DNA of 9,970 nt, taken from positions 1 through 9,970 of the forward strand of contig JAAYWE010000224.1 in NCBI GenBank assembly GCA_012516755.1. Reading direction: 5' to 3'. A model generated the notes under the pieces. That model had not been told where the DNA came from. It searched no databases and saw only the letters and a list, made by a program, of their open reading frames with translations. Below, piece by piece: positions 1 through 6,062 of the stretch. The position numbers were made by a program, and so were the translations under genes. The stretch is from Treponema sp. (GTDB lineage: Bacteria > Spirochaetota > Spirochaetia > Treponematales > Rectinemataceae). The stretch's first letter is position 1. Every line of letters starts with the position of its first letter.

Positions 1-201
1 AGAATTGCGAAAATTCAAAATATAGACGGAAAACTCTCAAAAACTCCTTCCCTTGATTTTCAAAGATCGATATAATAAAGAATTAGATATAACGCGAAAA
101 AGCCATATTTTTCTGTGTCATTACGTTTCGCGTGGTTTTGCACTCTCGCTGGTACAAGGGCAGAAGGTAGCACAGCATTAAAAACATACTATATACTCGT
201 T
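1..201 (-). promoter_or_regulatory. Probable CRISPR leader downstream of cas2
   Basis: This non-coding AT-rich stretch follows the stop codon of cas2. In type I-C loci the array leader normally lies here, so the position supports a leader. Read on the minus strand it ends in a run of purine and T blocks (GGGAAGGAGTTTTTGAGAG at about 58-40, then TTTTGAATTTTCGC near the edge), the general texture of I-C leaders. A TATTAT-like -10 element lies at 77-72, without a convincing -35. I see no repeated 30-35 bp unit, so the first repeat should lie beyond position 1. No clear intrinsic terminator separates cas2 from this region, so some operon transcription could run into the array. The call rests on location and composition, not on a recognised consensus. 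Confidence 0.5.
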
Positions 202-492
202 CTAAACGACCAAAGGATCATCAAGATCCAGACTCGGTTTTGCTCCAATATGCTCCACCCGGTGCTTCCAATTCGATCCGAGATAATAATATCGCAAACT
301 ATCATGATCTTTATCTATTATAGCCTCAAGCTGGCTTTTTAGAGCCACCCATTGCGCGGGCTCTACAACACATTCGAAAACACTACATTGTACTCTTTGA
401 CCAAAATTGAGGCAAGTTTTAGCTACTCGGCGCAATCTCCTTTTTCCTCCAGGAGTTGTAATCGATACATCATAACTCACTAGGACAAACAT
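202..492 (-). CDS. cas2: Cas2, adaptation endoribonuclease-fold subunit
   Basis: Cas2 is the dimeric ferredoxin-fold core of the Cas1-Cas2 integrase, which inserts new spacers at the leader end of the array. The 96-aa length is normal for the family. The N-terminus MFVLVSYDVS forms the first beta strand ending in the conserved Asp (D8). RRLRRVAKTC and GQRVQCSVFEC follow the usual Cas2 pattern of a basic helix and then a Q-x-S-V-F-E strand. The ATG lies 3 nt after the cas1 stop. Its Shine-Dalgarno GGAGGTGATAG sits in the last codons of cas1, implying translational coupling. The C-terminus (GAKPSLDLDDPLVV) also matches I-C Cas2 tails. Confidence 0.97.
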   Translation of the reverse strand: MFVLVSYDVSITTPGGKRRLRRVAKTCLNFGQRVQCSVFECVVEPAQWVALKSQLEAIIDKDHDSLRYYYLGSNWKHRVEHIGAKPSLDLDDPLVV

Positions 493-495
493 CTA

Positions 496-1527
496 TCACC
501 TCCAGAAGAATGGTGGATAGCCGTCTATATCTCCGCGGATGAATCGTGCCATAAGGTTTGCTTGTACAAAAAACAAGAGCCCAAGCGGAATTTTCTCTTC
601 AATGTATGGGTGAAAAATCTCATCTTGTTTTCTATTTTGGTATTCAACAAGCACGGTTTTTCTTGTCGAATCATCCATTACGACCGCACCGCTCTCTGCT
701 TTTTTGAAACCATTTGGAGCAACTTGTCTTCTATTTATTAAAGAGAGCACAAGACGATCGGCAATAACTGGACGAAATTCTTCCATGAGGTCAAGAGCAA
801 GACCAGGCCTTCCGGGGCGATCTCGATGAAGAAATCCAACTGTGGGATCAAGCCCAACGGTTTCTAGTGCTGATCGCACATCATGAACAAGCAGCGTATA
901 TATAAAAGATAAAAGAGCATTCACAGGATCGAGAGGAGGCCTTCTATTCCTCTCATTGAAAACAAAATCCTCCTTCTGATCAACAATTAGCTGATTGAAA
1001 ACTGCAAAATACTCGGAAGCAGCCATACCTTCAATCCCGCGTATTTCATCTAAATCGACAGCAAGAGCTAACTCTTCGATAAGCCTATATATGGAAGAAG
1101 AAGCTCTCCTTATCGTAGCAATATCGATCTTATCACCATGATCGCGAATAGCGCGATTCATGACCAGTCGCGAATTCATAAGCTTGCCTGTTACAATATT
1201 TGCAGCAATTTTCGCTGACTTCTCTGAGTTATCTGCTATGCGATATTGCTCTCGACGAAGAAGGACATTGCCAGACACTGGCCCTCGTACCGAAGCAAGA
1301 AAACTACCATACTCTGTAAGAAACGATATACTTATGTCATGTTCTGCACAGAATCCAAGTAGAAAAGGAGAACAAAGTACATTGCCGAAGCATACGATTC
1401 CGCCCAGTGTGTGGACAGGCAACTGAAGGACCTTTTGCTGTTCTCGCTCTACTATGATGGTTTCACCTTCTTTGTGAATATATGAACCCTGGGAAGTGAC
1501 ATATAATGTGTTGAGCAGTTTTCTCAC
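496..1527 (-). CDS. cas1: Cas1 (type I-C), spacer integrase
   Basis: Cas1 is the metal-dependent integrase that, with Cas2, joins prespacers to the repeat. The 343-aa protein has the expected two parts: an N-terminal beta domain (about 1-75) and a helical catalytic domain. The metal ligands are visible as E166 (in RGIEGMAAS), H234 (in VGFLHRDRPGRPGL) and D246 (in LALDLMEEF). The HRDRPGRPGLALDLMEEFRP block is characteristic of the I-C family. The start is GTG at 1527, chosen because AGGAGG lies 5 nt upstream at 1538-1533 and MRKLLNTLYV matches the usual N-terminus. The gap to the cas4 stop is 21 nt. It lies between cas4 and cas2, the canonical order. No frameshift or missing motif is seen. Confidence 0.97.
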   Translation of the reverse strand: MRKLLNTLYVTSQGSYIHKEGETIIVEREQQKVLQLPVHTLGGIVCFGNVLCSPFLLGFCAEHDISISFLTEYGSFLASVRGPVSGNVLLRREQYRIADNSEKSAKIAANIVTGKLMNSRLVMNRAIRDHGDKIDIATIRRASSSIYRLIEELALAVDLDEIRGIEGMAASEYFAVFNQLIVDQKEDFVFNERNRRPPLDPVNALLSFIYTLLVHDVRSALETVGLDPTVGFLHRDRPGRPGLALDLMEEFRPVIADRLVLSLINRRQVAPNGFKKAESGAVVMDDSTRKTVLVEYQNRKQDEIFHPYIEEKIPLGLLFFVQANLMARFIRGDIDGYPPFFWR

Positions 1528-1548
1528 TCTTGCCTCCTTTTTTTTATA

Positions 1549-2211
1549 TTATGATTGACTGGGCTCTCCCCTTGCTGCGCGCACCTGTGAGCGTACAAAG
1601 CGATCGACCTCCTTCCCTCCTGATCCAGCGCTCTTGGGCATACATACTTCCAAAAGTGAGCATCGATCGCATTTCCGCTTTTGATATATAGCTGGAGGGG
1701 TTATCCCAGAAGATTGCAATTGCTGTATTCTCGCTATGAGCTCCATAGTCTTTGCTCTCAATTCGCCACCGAGATTCACGGTTGTTCTACGATGCTCCTG
1801 CAAATAATACAGCTGACCATCTGCTACCGTGATCCCAAACATTTCTTCTAGGCAAAAAGCTTGCGCGCAGAGCTGAACGCGGTCCACATCCTCCTCTTTG
1901 TTTCGCCCTCTTTTGAACTCGATTGGCACTGCCTGAGCAACTATTTCTCCTGGAGCAAGGTAAATCTCAACAAGATCGCACTTTCCTATTAAGCCACGCT
2001 CTAACGAACGCACAGCCATACCATATTCCTGACGGAAAAGCCTTCGCGATTCGTGACGCTCCACATCAACTCGTTCGTGGAGGACCTTTCCTTCGGCGGT
2101 GAAACGGTTCTCCTCCCAGACCTGCTCGATGTAAATGAGGGCATACTGACGCTCGCAGAAGAGTATGTGCTGGAGCGCAGAGATCGGAACAAGATCATCC
2201 TCAGAGTACAA
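1549..2211 (-). CDS. cas4: Cas4, Fe-S RecB-like exonuclease
   Basis: Cas4 trims prespacer ends and selects PAM-containing fragments for Cas1-Cas2. With the TTG start at 2211 the protein is 220 aa and begins MYSEDDLVPISALQH, the usual I-C Cas4 N-terminus. The four Fe-S cysteines are C19 (ILFCERQ), C181, C184 and C190 (KCDRCSLLEVC). RecB-type nuclease residues are H45 (KVLHERVD), D79 (GKCDLVE), E98 and K100 (PIEFKRG) and Q113. The TTG is supported by AGGAGG at 2225-2220, 8 nt upstream. The open frame continues up to an ATG at 2448, but those 79 residues are an out-of-frame reading of the ATPase remnant and resemble no Cas4. The odd start codon and the SD inside the preceding remnant suggest translation was re-engineered by an insertion. 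Function is certain; the start is likely. Confidence 0.94.
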   Translation of the reverse strand: MYSEDDLVPISALQHILFCERQYALIYIEQVWEENRFTAEGKVLHERVDVERHESRRLFRQEYGMAVRSLERGLIGKCDLVEIYLAPGEIVAQAVPIEFKRGRNKEEDVDRVQLCAQAFCLEEMFGITVADGQLYYLQEHRRTTVNLGGELRAKTMELIARIQQLQSSGITPPAIYQKRKCDRCSLLEVCMPKSAGSGGKEVDRFVRSQVRAARGEPSQS

Positions 2212-2215
2212 GAGA

Positions 2216-2494
2216 TCAACCTCCTGCCACAATGTCGCCCGCCCAGAGCCGGCCAAGGAATTCGCGCCATGGCAGAATATCGATTCCGTCGACCTTCCGG
2301 GGACGGGATTCCCTTGCCTTTCTCTCCACTGTAGAGGTATAGGACGGAAGTTCATAACCAAGCATTGTATCGATGAGAATATGGAAGCAAAGACGTAAGA
2401 ATTCCCTCGTCTGCCGCGGGCCAAAGAGGAAGACCGACCTCTGTGCAAGAGTAGGGCCTATATCCAAGCCCCTGTGGCGATAATCGCTACACAT
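2216..2494 (-). pseudogene. Internally deleted AAA_14/DUF4143 ATPase remnant
   Basis: The 92-codon open frame does not belong to a Cas family. It reads as three pieces of a COG1373-type ATPase (AAA_14 plus DUF4143, normally about 380-450 aa). Residues 10-29 (LDIGPTLAQRSVFLFGPRQT) are the N-terminus up to the P-loop, cut before the expected GK[ST]. Residues 36-60 (CFHILIDTMLGYELPSYTS and on) match the central segment after the winged helix. Residues 62-88 (PRKVDGIDILPWREFLGRL and on) match the extreme C-terminus. Both joints are in frame. The ATG at 2494 has GGAGAG 6 nt upstream (2506-2501). The TGA at 2218-2216 lies 4 nt before the cas4 start. Without Walker A lysine or Walker B it cannot be an ATPase. 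The family assignment is from memory of conserved motifs. A short selected protein is possible but less likely. Confidence 0.72.
2220..2225 (-). promoter_or_regulatory. Shine-Dalgarno deciding the cas4 TTG start
   Basis: AGGAGG is separated by 8 nt from the TTG at 2211 that gives the canonical Cas4 N-terminus. It overlaps the final glycine codons of the ATPase remnant, whose stop codon falls between the SD and the TTG, a layout that favours reinitiation or coupling. Confidence 0.75.
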
Positions 2495-2510
2495 CCATCA
2501 CTCTCCAAAG

Positions 2511-2547
2511 TCATAATAATCGCCAATATGATTGGCGATTATTATGA
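2511..2547. repeat. Perfect 17-bp inverted repeat, 3-nt centre
   Basis: Arms 2511-2527 (TCATAATAATCGCCAAT) and 2531-2547 are exact reverse complements around ATG at 2528-2530. On the minus-strand transcript it lies 4 nt before the SD of the ATPase remnant and 126 nt after the cas7 stop. There is no T-tract after it on either strand, so it is not a standard intrinsic terminator. It may be a dimeric-regulator operator of the former ATPase gene, or a hairpin in the cas mRNA between the interference and adaptation genes. The arms are seen directly; the role is inference. Confidence 0.9.
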
Positions 2548-2561
2548 TAAACGACAACAGA

Positions 2562-2574
2562 ATTGGCGCTTATT
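2562..2574 (+). repeat. Extra half-site of the inverted repeat
   Basis: ATTGGCGCTTATT matches the palindrome half ATTGGCGATTATT (2531-2543) at 12 of 13 positions, in the same orientation, 31 bp away. A weaker related element, TGGCGATAAT, lies at 2475-2484 inside the remnant's first codons. Several spaced half-sites would fit cooperative binding by a regulator, or duplicated ends of a mobile cassette. Confidence 0.6.
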
Positions 2575-2663
2575 GGTTGCTGCTTATGATTGCATAGAAA
2601 GCTTTCTCCCGCACTCCATCAACCCCACCGCAACCGAAACACTAACTGTACCAGCGATTGATA

Positions 2664-2673
2664 TCTCCTCCTA
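2664..2673 (-). promoter_or_regulatory. Orphan Shine-Dalgarno just after cas7
   Basis: TAGGAGGAGA begins immediately after the cas7 TGA, but no ATG, GTG or TTG follows within a usable distance (the next bases are TATCAATCGCTGG) and no meaningful frame opens. In I-C operons cas4 normally starts here. I infer this is the former cas4 ribosome binding site, separated from its gene by the inserted 450-odd bases. Confidence 0.55.
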
Positions 2674-3552
2674 TCATTGCACTGACACTACAGTCTTAAA
2701 CTCCTCCAGTTCTTGCCCGTCCAGAGTCACCCTGTAGTCTGAGAAATCCCTGGCCGGCTTTGTCGGGTCAGTCGCGCGCTCCACCTTCACACGATCGAAG
2801 AGTTCCTGGGCGCTCGCGTTGCCCATGAGCGAGGAGTGTCCGAAGATAATGAGTCTGCGTGCTCCCATAAGCCCCCGCGCGGCAGAACGGTCGTTCTCGA
2901 ACATATTCTGGAGTGCTTCCCAGAAAAGATCGAGGTCTTCTTGAGAAAAACCTGTTTGCTTCGCCAGAGGTGCTGAGACAAAGCCATAGGCGCGATAGAG
3001 CCCATATGGAACTGTGAACTTACGACCCATGGTGCGATTGTCGCCACCCTGCTTCACCGCCTCTGCTTCAGTCGCCACGGCCATACGCGTTATACTATGT
3101 TCTGATGAAACAATCTGATCGACAGAGCGAGCGAATGTCAATTGCACGGGCCCTCTGACTTGTCCGCAATTTATACCTGTGGACATGACTGCGCCGAAAG
3201 TCCTCACATCATAGAAATTCTTGCACATCCAAGCACGTGCTTCGTCTATTTTATCGCCACCTTTCCTTTTCCCTTCATCCTTGCTGAGATCGATATTAAG
3301 AGCCTGATAGGCACGGGCGTTTTGGTTGTTTAAAATAGCCTTTTCTTTTACATAGATTTCGTAAGGCGGTTGCTCATTTTTGAGAAGGCCAATGTAATTC
3401 CTTACTTTTCGTTTGAGGCAAACATCAGTAACAAGTCCATTGCCTGTTTCTGCATCCACGCGTGGAAGGTTACCAGCATCGGGATCACCATTAGGGTTGC
3501 CATCTTTGACATCGAAGAAAAGTACAAAATCGTAGCGTTTGTCCAAGTCCAT
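2674..3552 (-). CDS. cas7: Cas7c (Csd2), Cascade backbone subunit
   Basis: Cas7 subunits polymerise along the crRNA spacer and form the body of the I-C Cascade. The 292-aa length is typical. The RRM-like N-terminus RYDFVLFFDVKDGNPNGDPD with GNLPRVD (residues 6-33) and GLVTDVCLKRKVRNY (39-53) are signature motifs of Csd2. The thumb/palm region includes the block from FYDVRTFGAVMSTG to GPVQLTFARSVDQI. The ATG at 3552 has AAGGAG about 7 nt upstream, in the 24-nt gap after cas8c. The 3' end is intact (TLDGQELEEFKTVVSVQ). What is abnormal is the neighbour: cas4 should follow directly, but an orphan SD, a palindrome and an ATPase remnant intervene. Confidence 0.97.
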   Translation of the reverse strand: MDLDKRYDFVLFFDVKDGNPNGDPDAGNLPRVDAETGNGLVTDVCLKRKVRNYIGLLKNEQPPYEIYVKEKAILNNQNARAYQALNIDLSKDEGKRKGGDKIDEARAWMCKNFYDVRTFGAVMSTGINCGQVRGPVQLTFARSVDQIVSSEHSITRMAVATEAEAVKQGGDNRTMGRKFTVPYGLYRAYGFVSAPLAKQTGFSQEDLDLFWEALQNMFENDRSAARGLMGARRLIIFGHSSLMGNASAQELFDRVKVERATDPTKPARDFSDYRVTLDGQELEEFKTVVSVQ

Positions 3553-3576
3553 AATAATCTCCTTTCCTTGTGTTGG

Positions 3577-3942
3577 TTATTGATTATCGTTCTCTTTCTT
3601 GGTGAAAAGATCTTGCCGCTGATGATAATATCCGAGGGCAAATTTTCCTTGCTCATGAAGATCGAGGTGTGATGGGAAATCACCGATATGACCGACGATC
3701 TCACCGATTAATCGTTCGAGATTTACGACGCGGCCTTTATTGTCTATTTTTGCAAGATGATGGTTTTTGAGACGCATAAGCGTTCCAAAAACCGTCACAG
3801 GCGAGCTGCTGGCCGCACCATAATAGCGTTCTCTGATTGTTGCGTTCAGGCCTGGATTGGCTTCCTCTTGAATTTTTTCAAGAACCGCAAAAAGCCGTCC
3901 GAGTTGATAGCCAATTGAGGGCTGTTCTGTGTCGAGTCCCAT
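3577..3942 (-). CDS. cas11c: Cas11c, small subunit from an internal start in cas8c
   Basis: Type I-C systems are known to make the small subunit Cas11 from an internal start near the 3' end of cas8c. Here the ATG at 3942 is in frame with cas8c (codon 461) and would give 121 aa, the expected size, beginning MGLDTEQPSIGYQLGRLFAV. The GYQLGRLFAVLEKIQ block followed by NATIRERYYGAAS matches the helical C-terminal domain shared by Cas8c and Cas11c. The SD AGGAGG at 3953-3948 with a 5-nt spacer is as strong as that of any gene in the operon, which would be surprising inside a coding region without selection. Two Cas11 copies per Cascade are expected to line the complex belly and steady the non-target strand. 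Confidence 0.87.
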   Translation of the reverse strand: MGLDTEQPSIGYQLGRLFAVLEKIQEEANPGLNATIRERYYGAASSSPVTVFGTLMRLKNHHLAKIDNKGRVVNLERLIGEIVGHIGDFPSHLDLHEQGKFALGYYHQRQDLFTKKENDNQ

Positions 3943-5322
3943 TTCTACCTCCTTTTCTTTTTGGTTCGGATGAGCACGCAGATATCTATTAAGATAAGCC
4001 TTTATTAAGGCTGCTCGTACTGGTTTTACTCTGTTCTCAGTATCGCTATGAATGCGGCGCAAAACGGCCTGAAAAAGTGTTGCAGGATAAGGCGTGCCGT
4101 CCAAGATTGAGCGCATAAAGTCCCCTGCGATATTGGGAGGAATATTCTCGCTTTTGTCCTGAATGGCGATGTTCACAAGAATTCGCCATATAGAATAGTA
4201 TGGAGGTTCAGAAGATGGTTTTACGATGTTCAGGTCTTCAAAATGTTGGCGGATCTTCTCCGCAAAATCAGAAATGGTACCTACCTCCCAAAACCTTACC
4301 GCAATTCGCGCCGCATTAGGCGCAAGGCCGAGAACGTAGAACTTTGTATCGCTGTCGTCGTCAAGGTAACCTCCTGTCAGCGGTGCTTCAAAGAGATTTC
4401 TAATTTTCTGGATTCCTGCCTCGGGATTGTCTTTATCGGGTTCTTTGAAAAAAGAGGCAAAATCTGATTCGAAGTGGGTCCTTTTTTCTGACCAGAAAAC
4501 AGTAGAGGCATCGCCAATCAGAAGATGCTGTGATGATTGTCTGTTTAGTAGTGTATTAAGTGCAGTAGTATAGGCGAACATTGAACTTTCTCCAACCGGA
4601 GAATTTTCCCCTTGTTTTTTATTGAAAGATCGAAAAGGCTCCAAATTAAATGAGACAATATTCGCTCCTGAACTCTGTGCACCATATACTCCTTTGATGG
4701 GGATATGCAATTCCGCAATTTTATCTTTCTCCCCAGATACAAGGCAGATATCTTTTTTTTCTTTTACAGACAGCTTTTGCTCCAAGACCTCCTGTACCTC
4801 TTTTGATTGGCAATACAGTTCTTTTTCTTCATCAAAGCGGAAACTTACAACAGAATTAGAGGCATAAATATCTTGCCATGCATTTTCGCTTTCAAGTCTA
4901 TCTTTTGCAACCGTTGTAAGAAATGTGATGATGGCTTTTAGATTGGGAGTCTGTGGAAGTTCTTCTGTTATACGTTTGACAAAAGCTTGTTTCTGCTCAG
5001 ATGCCCGAATTAAGGCTTTAGAAGTTTGTTCATTATCCATGCCTTCAGTGTTCACAATACCAAACACGTAATTTGCTGTGTCCCATAGAAGATTTGCCGC
5101 AATACCAGAAGTCTTTTTTACGCTCTGTGGAACCAGGAACAACTTTCCACGCTTTTTCTTCCCTTCACCTTCTCTCGTATCCTCAATCTGCAGAAGATCT
5201 CCATTGTTGCCGAGGACAACAATGAATGGGATTTCCTTCCATTCCCATCCCTCCGGCGCTATTGCGCTTTCGGGATCAAGTGCCATACGATCATAGTAAG
5301 CTTTTAGAGCCTGGAGTATCAT
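3577..5322 (-). CDS. cas8c: Cas8c (Csd1), Cascade large subunit
   Basis: Cas8c is the large subunit of I-C Cascade. It recognises the PAM and helps recruit Cas3. The 581-aa length is usual. The N-terminus (LKAYYDRMALDPESAIAPEGW and on) is typical of Csd1, as are KRGKLFLVPQ, the LLIGDASTVFWSEK block and YVLGLAPNAARIAVRFWEVG (motifs recalled from the family). The C-terminal 121 residues form the Cas11-like helical domain and are also translated separately. The ATG overlaps the cas5c stop by 4 nt (ATGA), with GGAGG 7 nt upstream, so translation is coupled. Codon use is AT-rich in the middle (around 4540-4900), more so than in cas7, without any break in frame. Confidence 0.97.
   Translation of the reverse strand: MILQALKAYYDRMALDPESAIAPEGWEWKEIPFIVVLGNNGDLLQIEDTREGEGKKKRGKLFLVPQSVKKTSGIAANLLWDTANYVFGIVNTEGMDNEQTSKALIRASEQKQAFVKRITEELPQTPNLKAIITFLTTVAKDRLESENAWQDIYASNSVVSFRFDEEKELYCQSKEVQEVLEQKLSVKEKKDICLVSGEKDKIAELHIPIKGVYGAQSSGANIVSFNLEPFRSFNKKQGENSPVGESSMFAYTTALNTLLNRQSSQHLLIGDASTVFWSEKRTHFESDFASFFKEPDKDNPEAGIQKIRNLFEAPLTGGYLDDDSDTKFYVLGLAPNAARIAVRFWEVGTISDFAEKIRQHFEDLNIVKPSSEPPYYSIWRILVNIAIQDKSENIPPNIAGDFMRSILDGTPYPATLFQAVLRRIHSDTENRVKPVRAALIKAYLNRYLRAHPNQKEKEVEMGLDTEQPSIGYQLGRLFAVLEKIQEEANPGLNATIRERYYGAASSSPVTVFGTLMRLKNHHLAKIDNKGRVVNLERLIGEIVGHIGDFPSHLDLHEQGKFALGYYHQRQDLFTKKENDNQ
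3948..3953 (-). promoter_or_regulatory. Internal Shine-Dalgarno for Cas11c
   Basis: AGGAGG within AAAAGGAGGTAGAAATG is a near-perfect anti-16S match at 5 nt spacing to an in-frame ATG. It is built from the cas8c codons for K-E-V-E and decides the internal start. Confidence 0.87.
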
Positions 5323-6050
5323 CCCCGTACCTCCACTATGCGTTGATCCGTGTTCATAATGCCATTTTCAATCTTCGCACGGAAAAAGGTCGGCTTCGGA
5401 TCACTAGGATCCCTGTAATCCATGTCGTAGAGCATCCACCCGAGTTCATCGGTCTTATCGATCGGTGGCTGTTTTTCAGTTCCGCCCTCAATAAGGCGGA
5501 AGTCGCAGGCGAATTCTCTGCAACCAAGGTACGGGCGATGGAAACATTGGCCTTTTCGAGCCCGCCGCTCAAACATAGCGGCATACTTCGCTTCATTTTC
5601 ATCTGCTCTTGATACCTGTTCGCGTTCTTCTTCATCAGCCCAAACTTCCTCTGCTGACGGATGGTTGTACATGCGCTTATCCGGAGGAATGAACTCGAAC
5701 CACGCATGGATGCGATAACGCACATCACGCAAAAAAAGTCCGGCTCTCTGTTGTCGGCAATCCTCGATATAAAGGCCCATAGGATCGCTGCTTCTTCCTT
5801 CCATATGCGCCTGCGTGGGGCTATTCTCAATTTTTCCCACCTCATTTCGCCGCACAGATATCCATCTGATCGGCCTTAATACCTCGATCTGCCTTATGTG
5901 CCACTTAATGGCAGGCTTCCAGAGAATAGCTTCAAATATCGCACGCGCAGCTGAAGGAGTCATGACATCGTAGCTTACCCGCTCAACTTTCATTTCAGGC
6001 CGTGTGAAGCAGGCATATTCTCCCCATACTTCAAGACACCAGTCTTTCAT
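5319..6050 (-). CDS. cas5: Cas5c (Cas5d), pre-crRNA endonuclease and 5' handle binder
   Basis: Type I-C lacks Cas6. Cas5c cleaves the pre-crRNA repeat and stays on the 5' handle, at the foot of Cascade. No cas6 is present in this window. The 243-aa protein shows family blocks: VWGEYACFTRPEMKVERVSYD (8-28), AILWKPAIKWHI (41-52), RPIRWISVRRNEVG (59-72), LRDVRYRIHAWFEF (107-120), ARKGQCFHRPYLGCREF (164-180) and DELGWMLYDMDY (201-212). Compared from memory with Bacillus halodurans Cas5d (Y46, K116, H117), the Lys appears as K155, while the Tyr and His positions read L43 and Y156. H171 in the QCFHRPYLG block may supply the base. The ATG has AGGAGG 4 nt upstream in the 12-nt gap after cas3. Confidence 0.96.
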   Translation of the reverse strand: MKDWCLEVWGEYACFTRPEMKVERVSYDVMTPSAARAIFEAILWKPAIKWHIRQIEVLRPIRWISVRRNEVGKIENSPTQAHMEGRSSDPMGLYIEDCRQQRAGLFLRDVRYRIHAWFEFIPPDKRMYNHPSAEEVWADEEEREQVSRADENEAKYAAMFERRARKGQCFHRPYLGCREFACDFRLIEGGTEKQPPIDKTDELGWMLYDMDYRDPSDPKPTFFRAKIENGIMNTDQRIVEVRG

Positions 6051-6062
6051 GTCGCCTCCTTT

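Noticed and set aside
1..201. CRISPR repeats inside the window
   Set aside because: I looked for a recurring 30-40 bp unit or the I-C repeat style on both strands and found none; only leader-like sequence is present.
115..342. 75-codon plus-strand frame over the leader and the cas2 3' end
   Set aside because: It overlaps cas2 antisense, lacks an SD and has no protein-like conservation that I can see.
2212..2448. 79-residue N-terminal extension of Cas4 from an ATG at 2448
   Set aside because: The extension is the ATPase remnant read in another frame, has no Cas4 similarity and no evident SD; the TTG at 2211 has a good SD and yields the family N-terminus.
2511..2547. Palindrome as an intrinsic transcription terminator
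   Set aside because: The stem is AT-rich at its base and no T-tract follows on either strand; the downstream cas4-cas1-cas2 genes have no obvious promoter of their own, so full termination here seems unlikely.
2474..2737. 87-codon plus-strand frame over the cas7-cas4 gap
   Set aside because: It runs through the palindrome and into the antisense of cas7, with no convincing SD or protein similarity; the minus-strand reading with ATPase motifs explains the region better.
5226..5612. 128-codon plus-strand frame across the cas8c/cas5c junction
   Set aside because: It is antisense to two well-supported genes, with no SD and no recognisable protein motif.
5354..5845. 163-codon minus-strand frame inside cas5c
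   Set aside because: It fully overlaps cas5c in another frame, and cas5c shows clear family motifs throughout, so this is a shadow.
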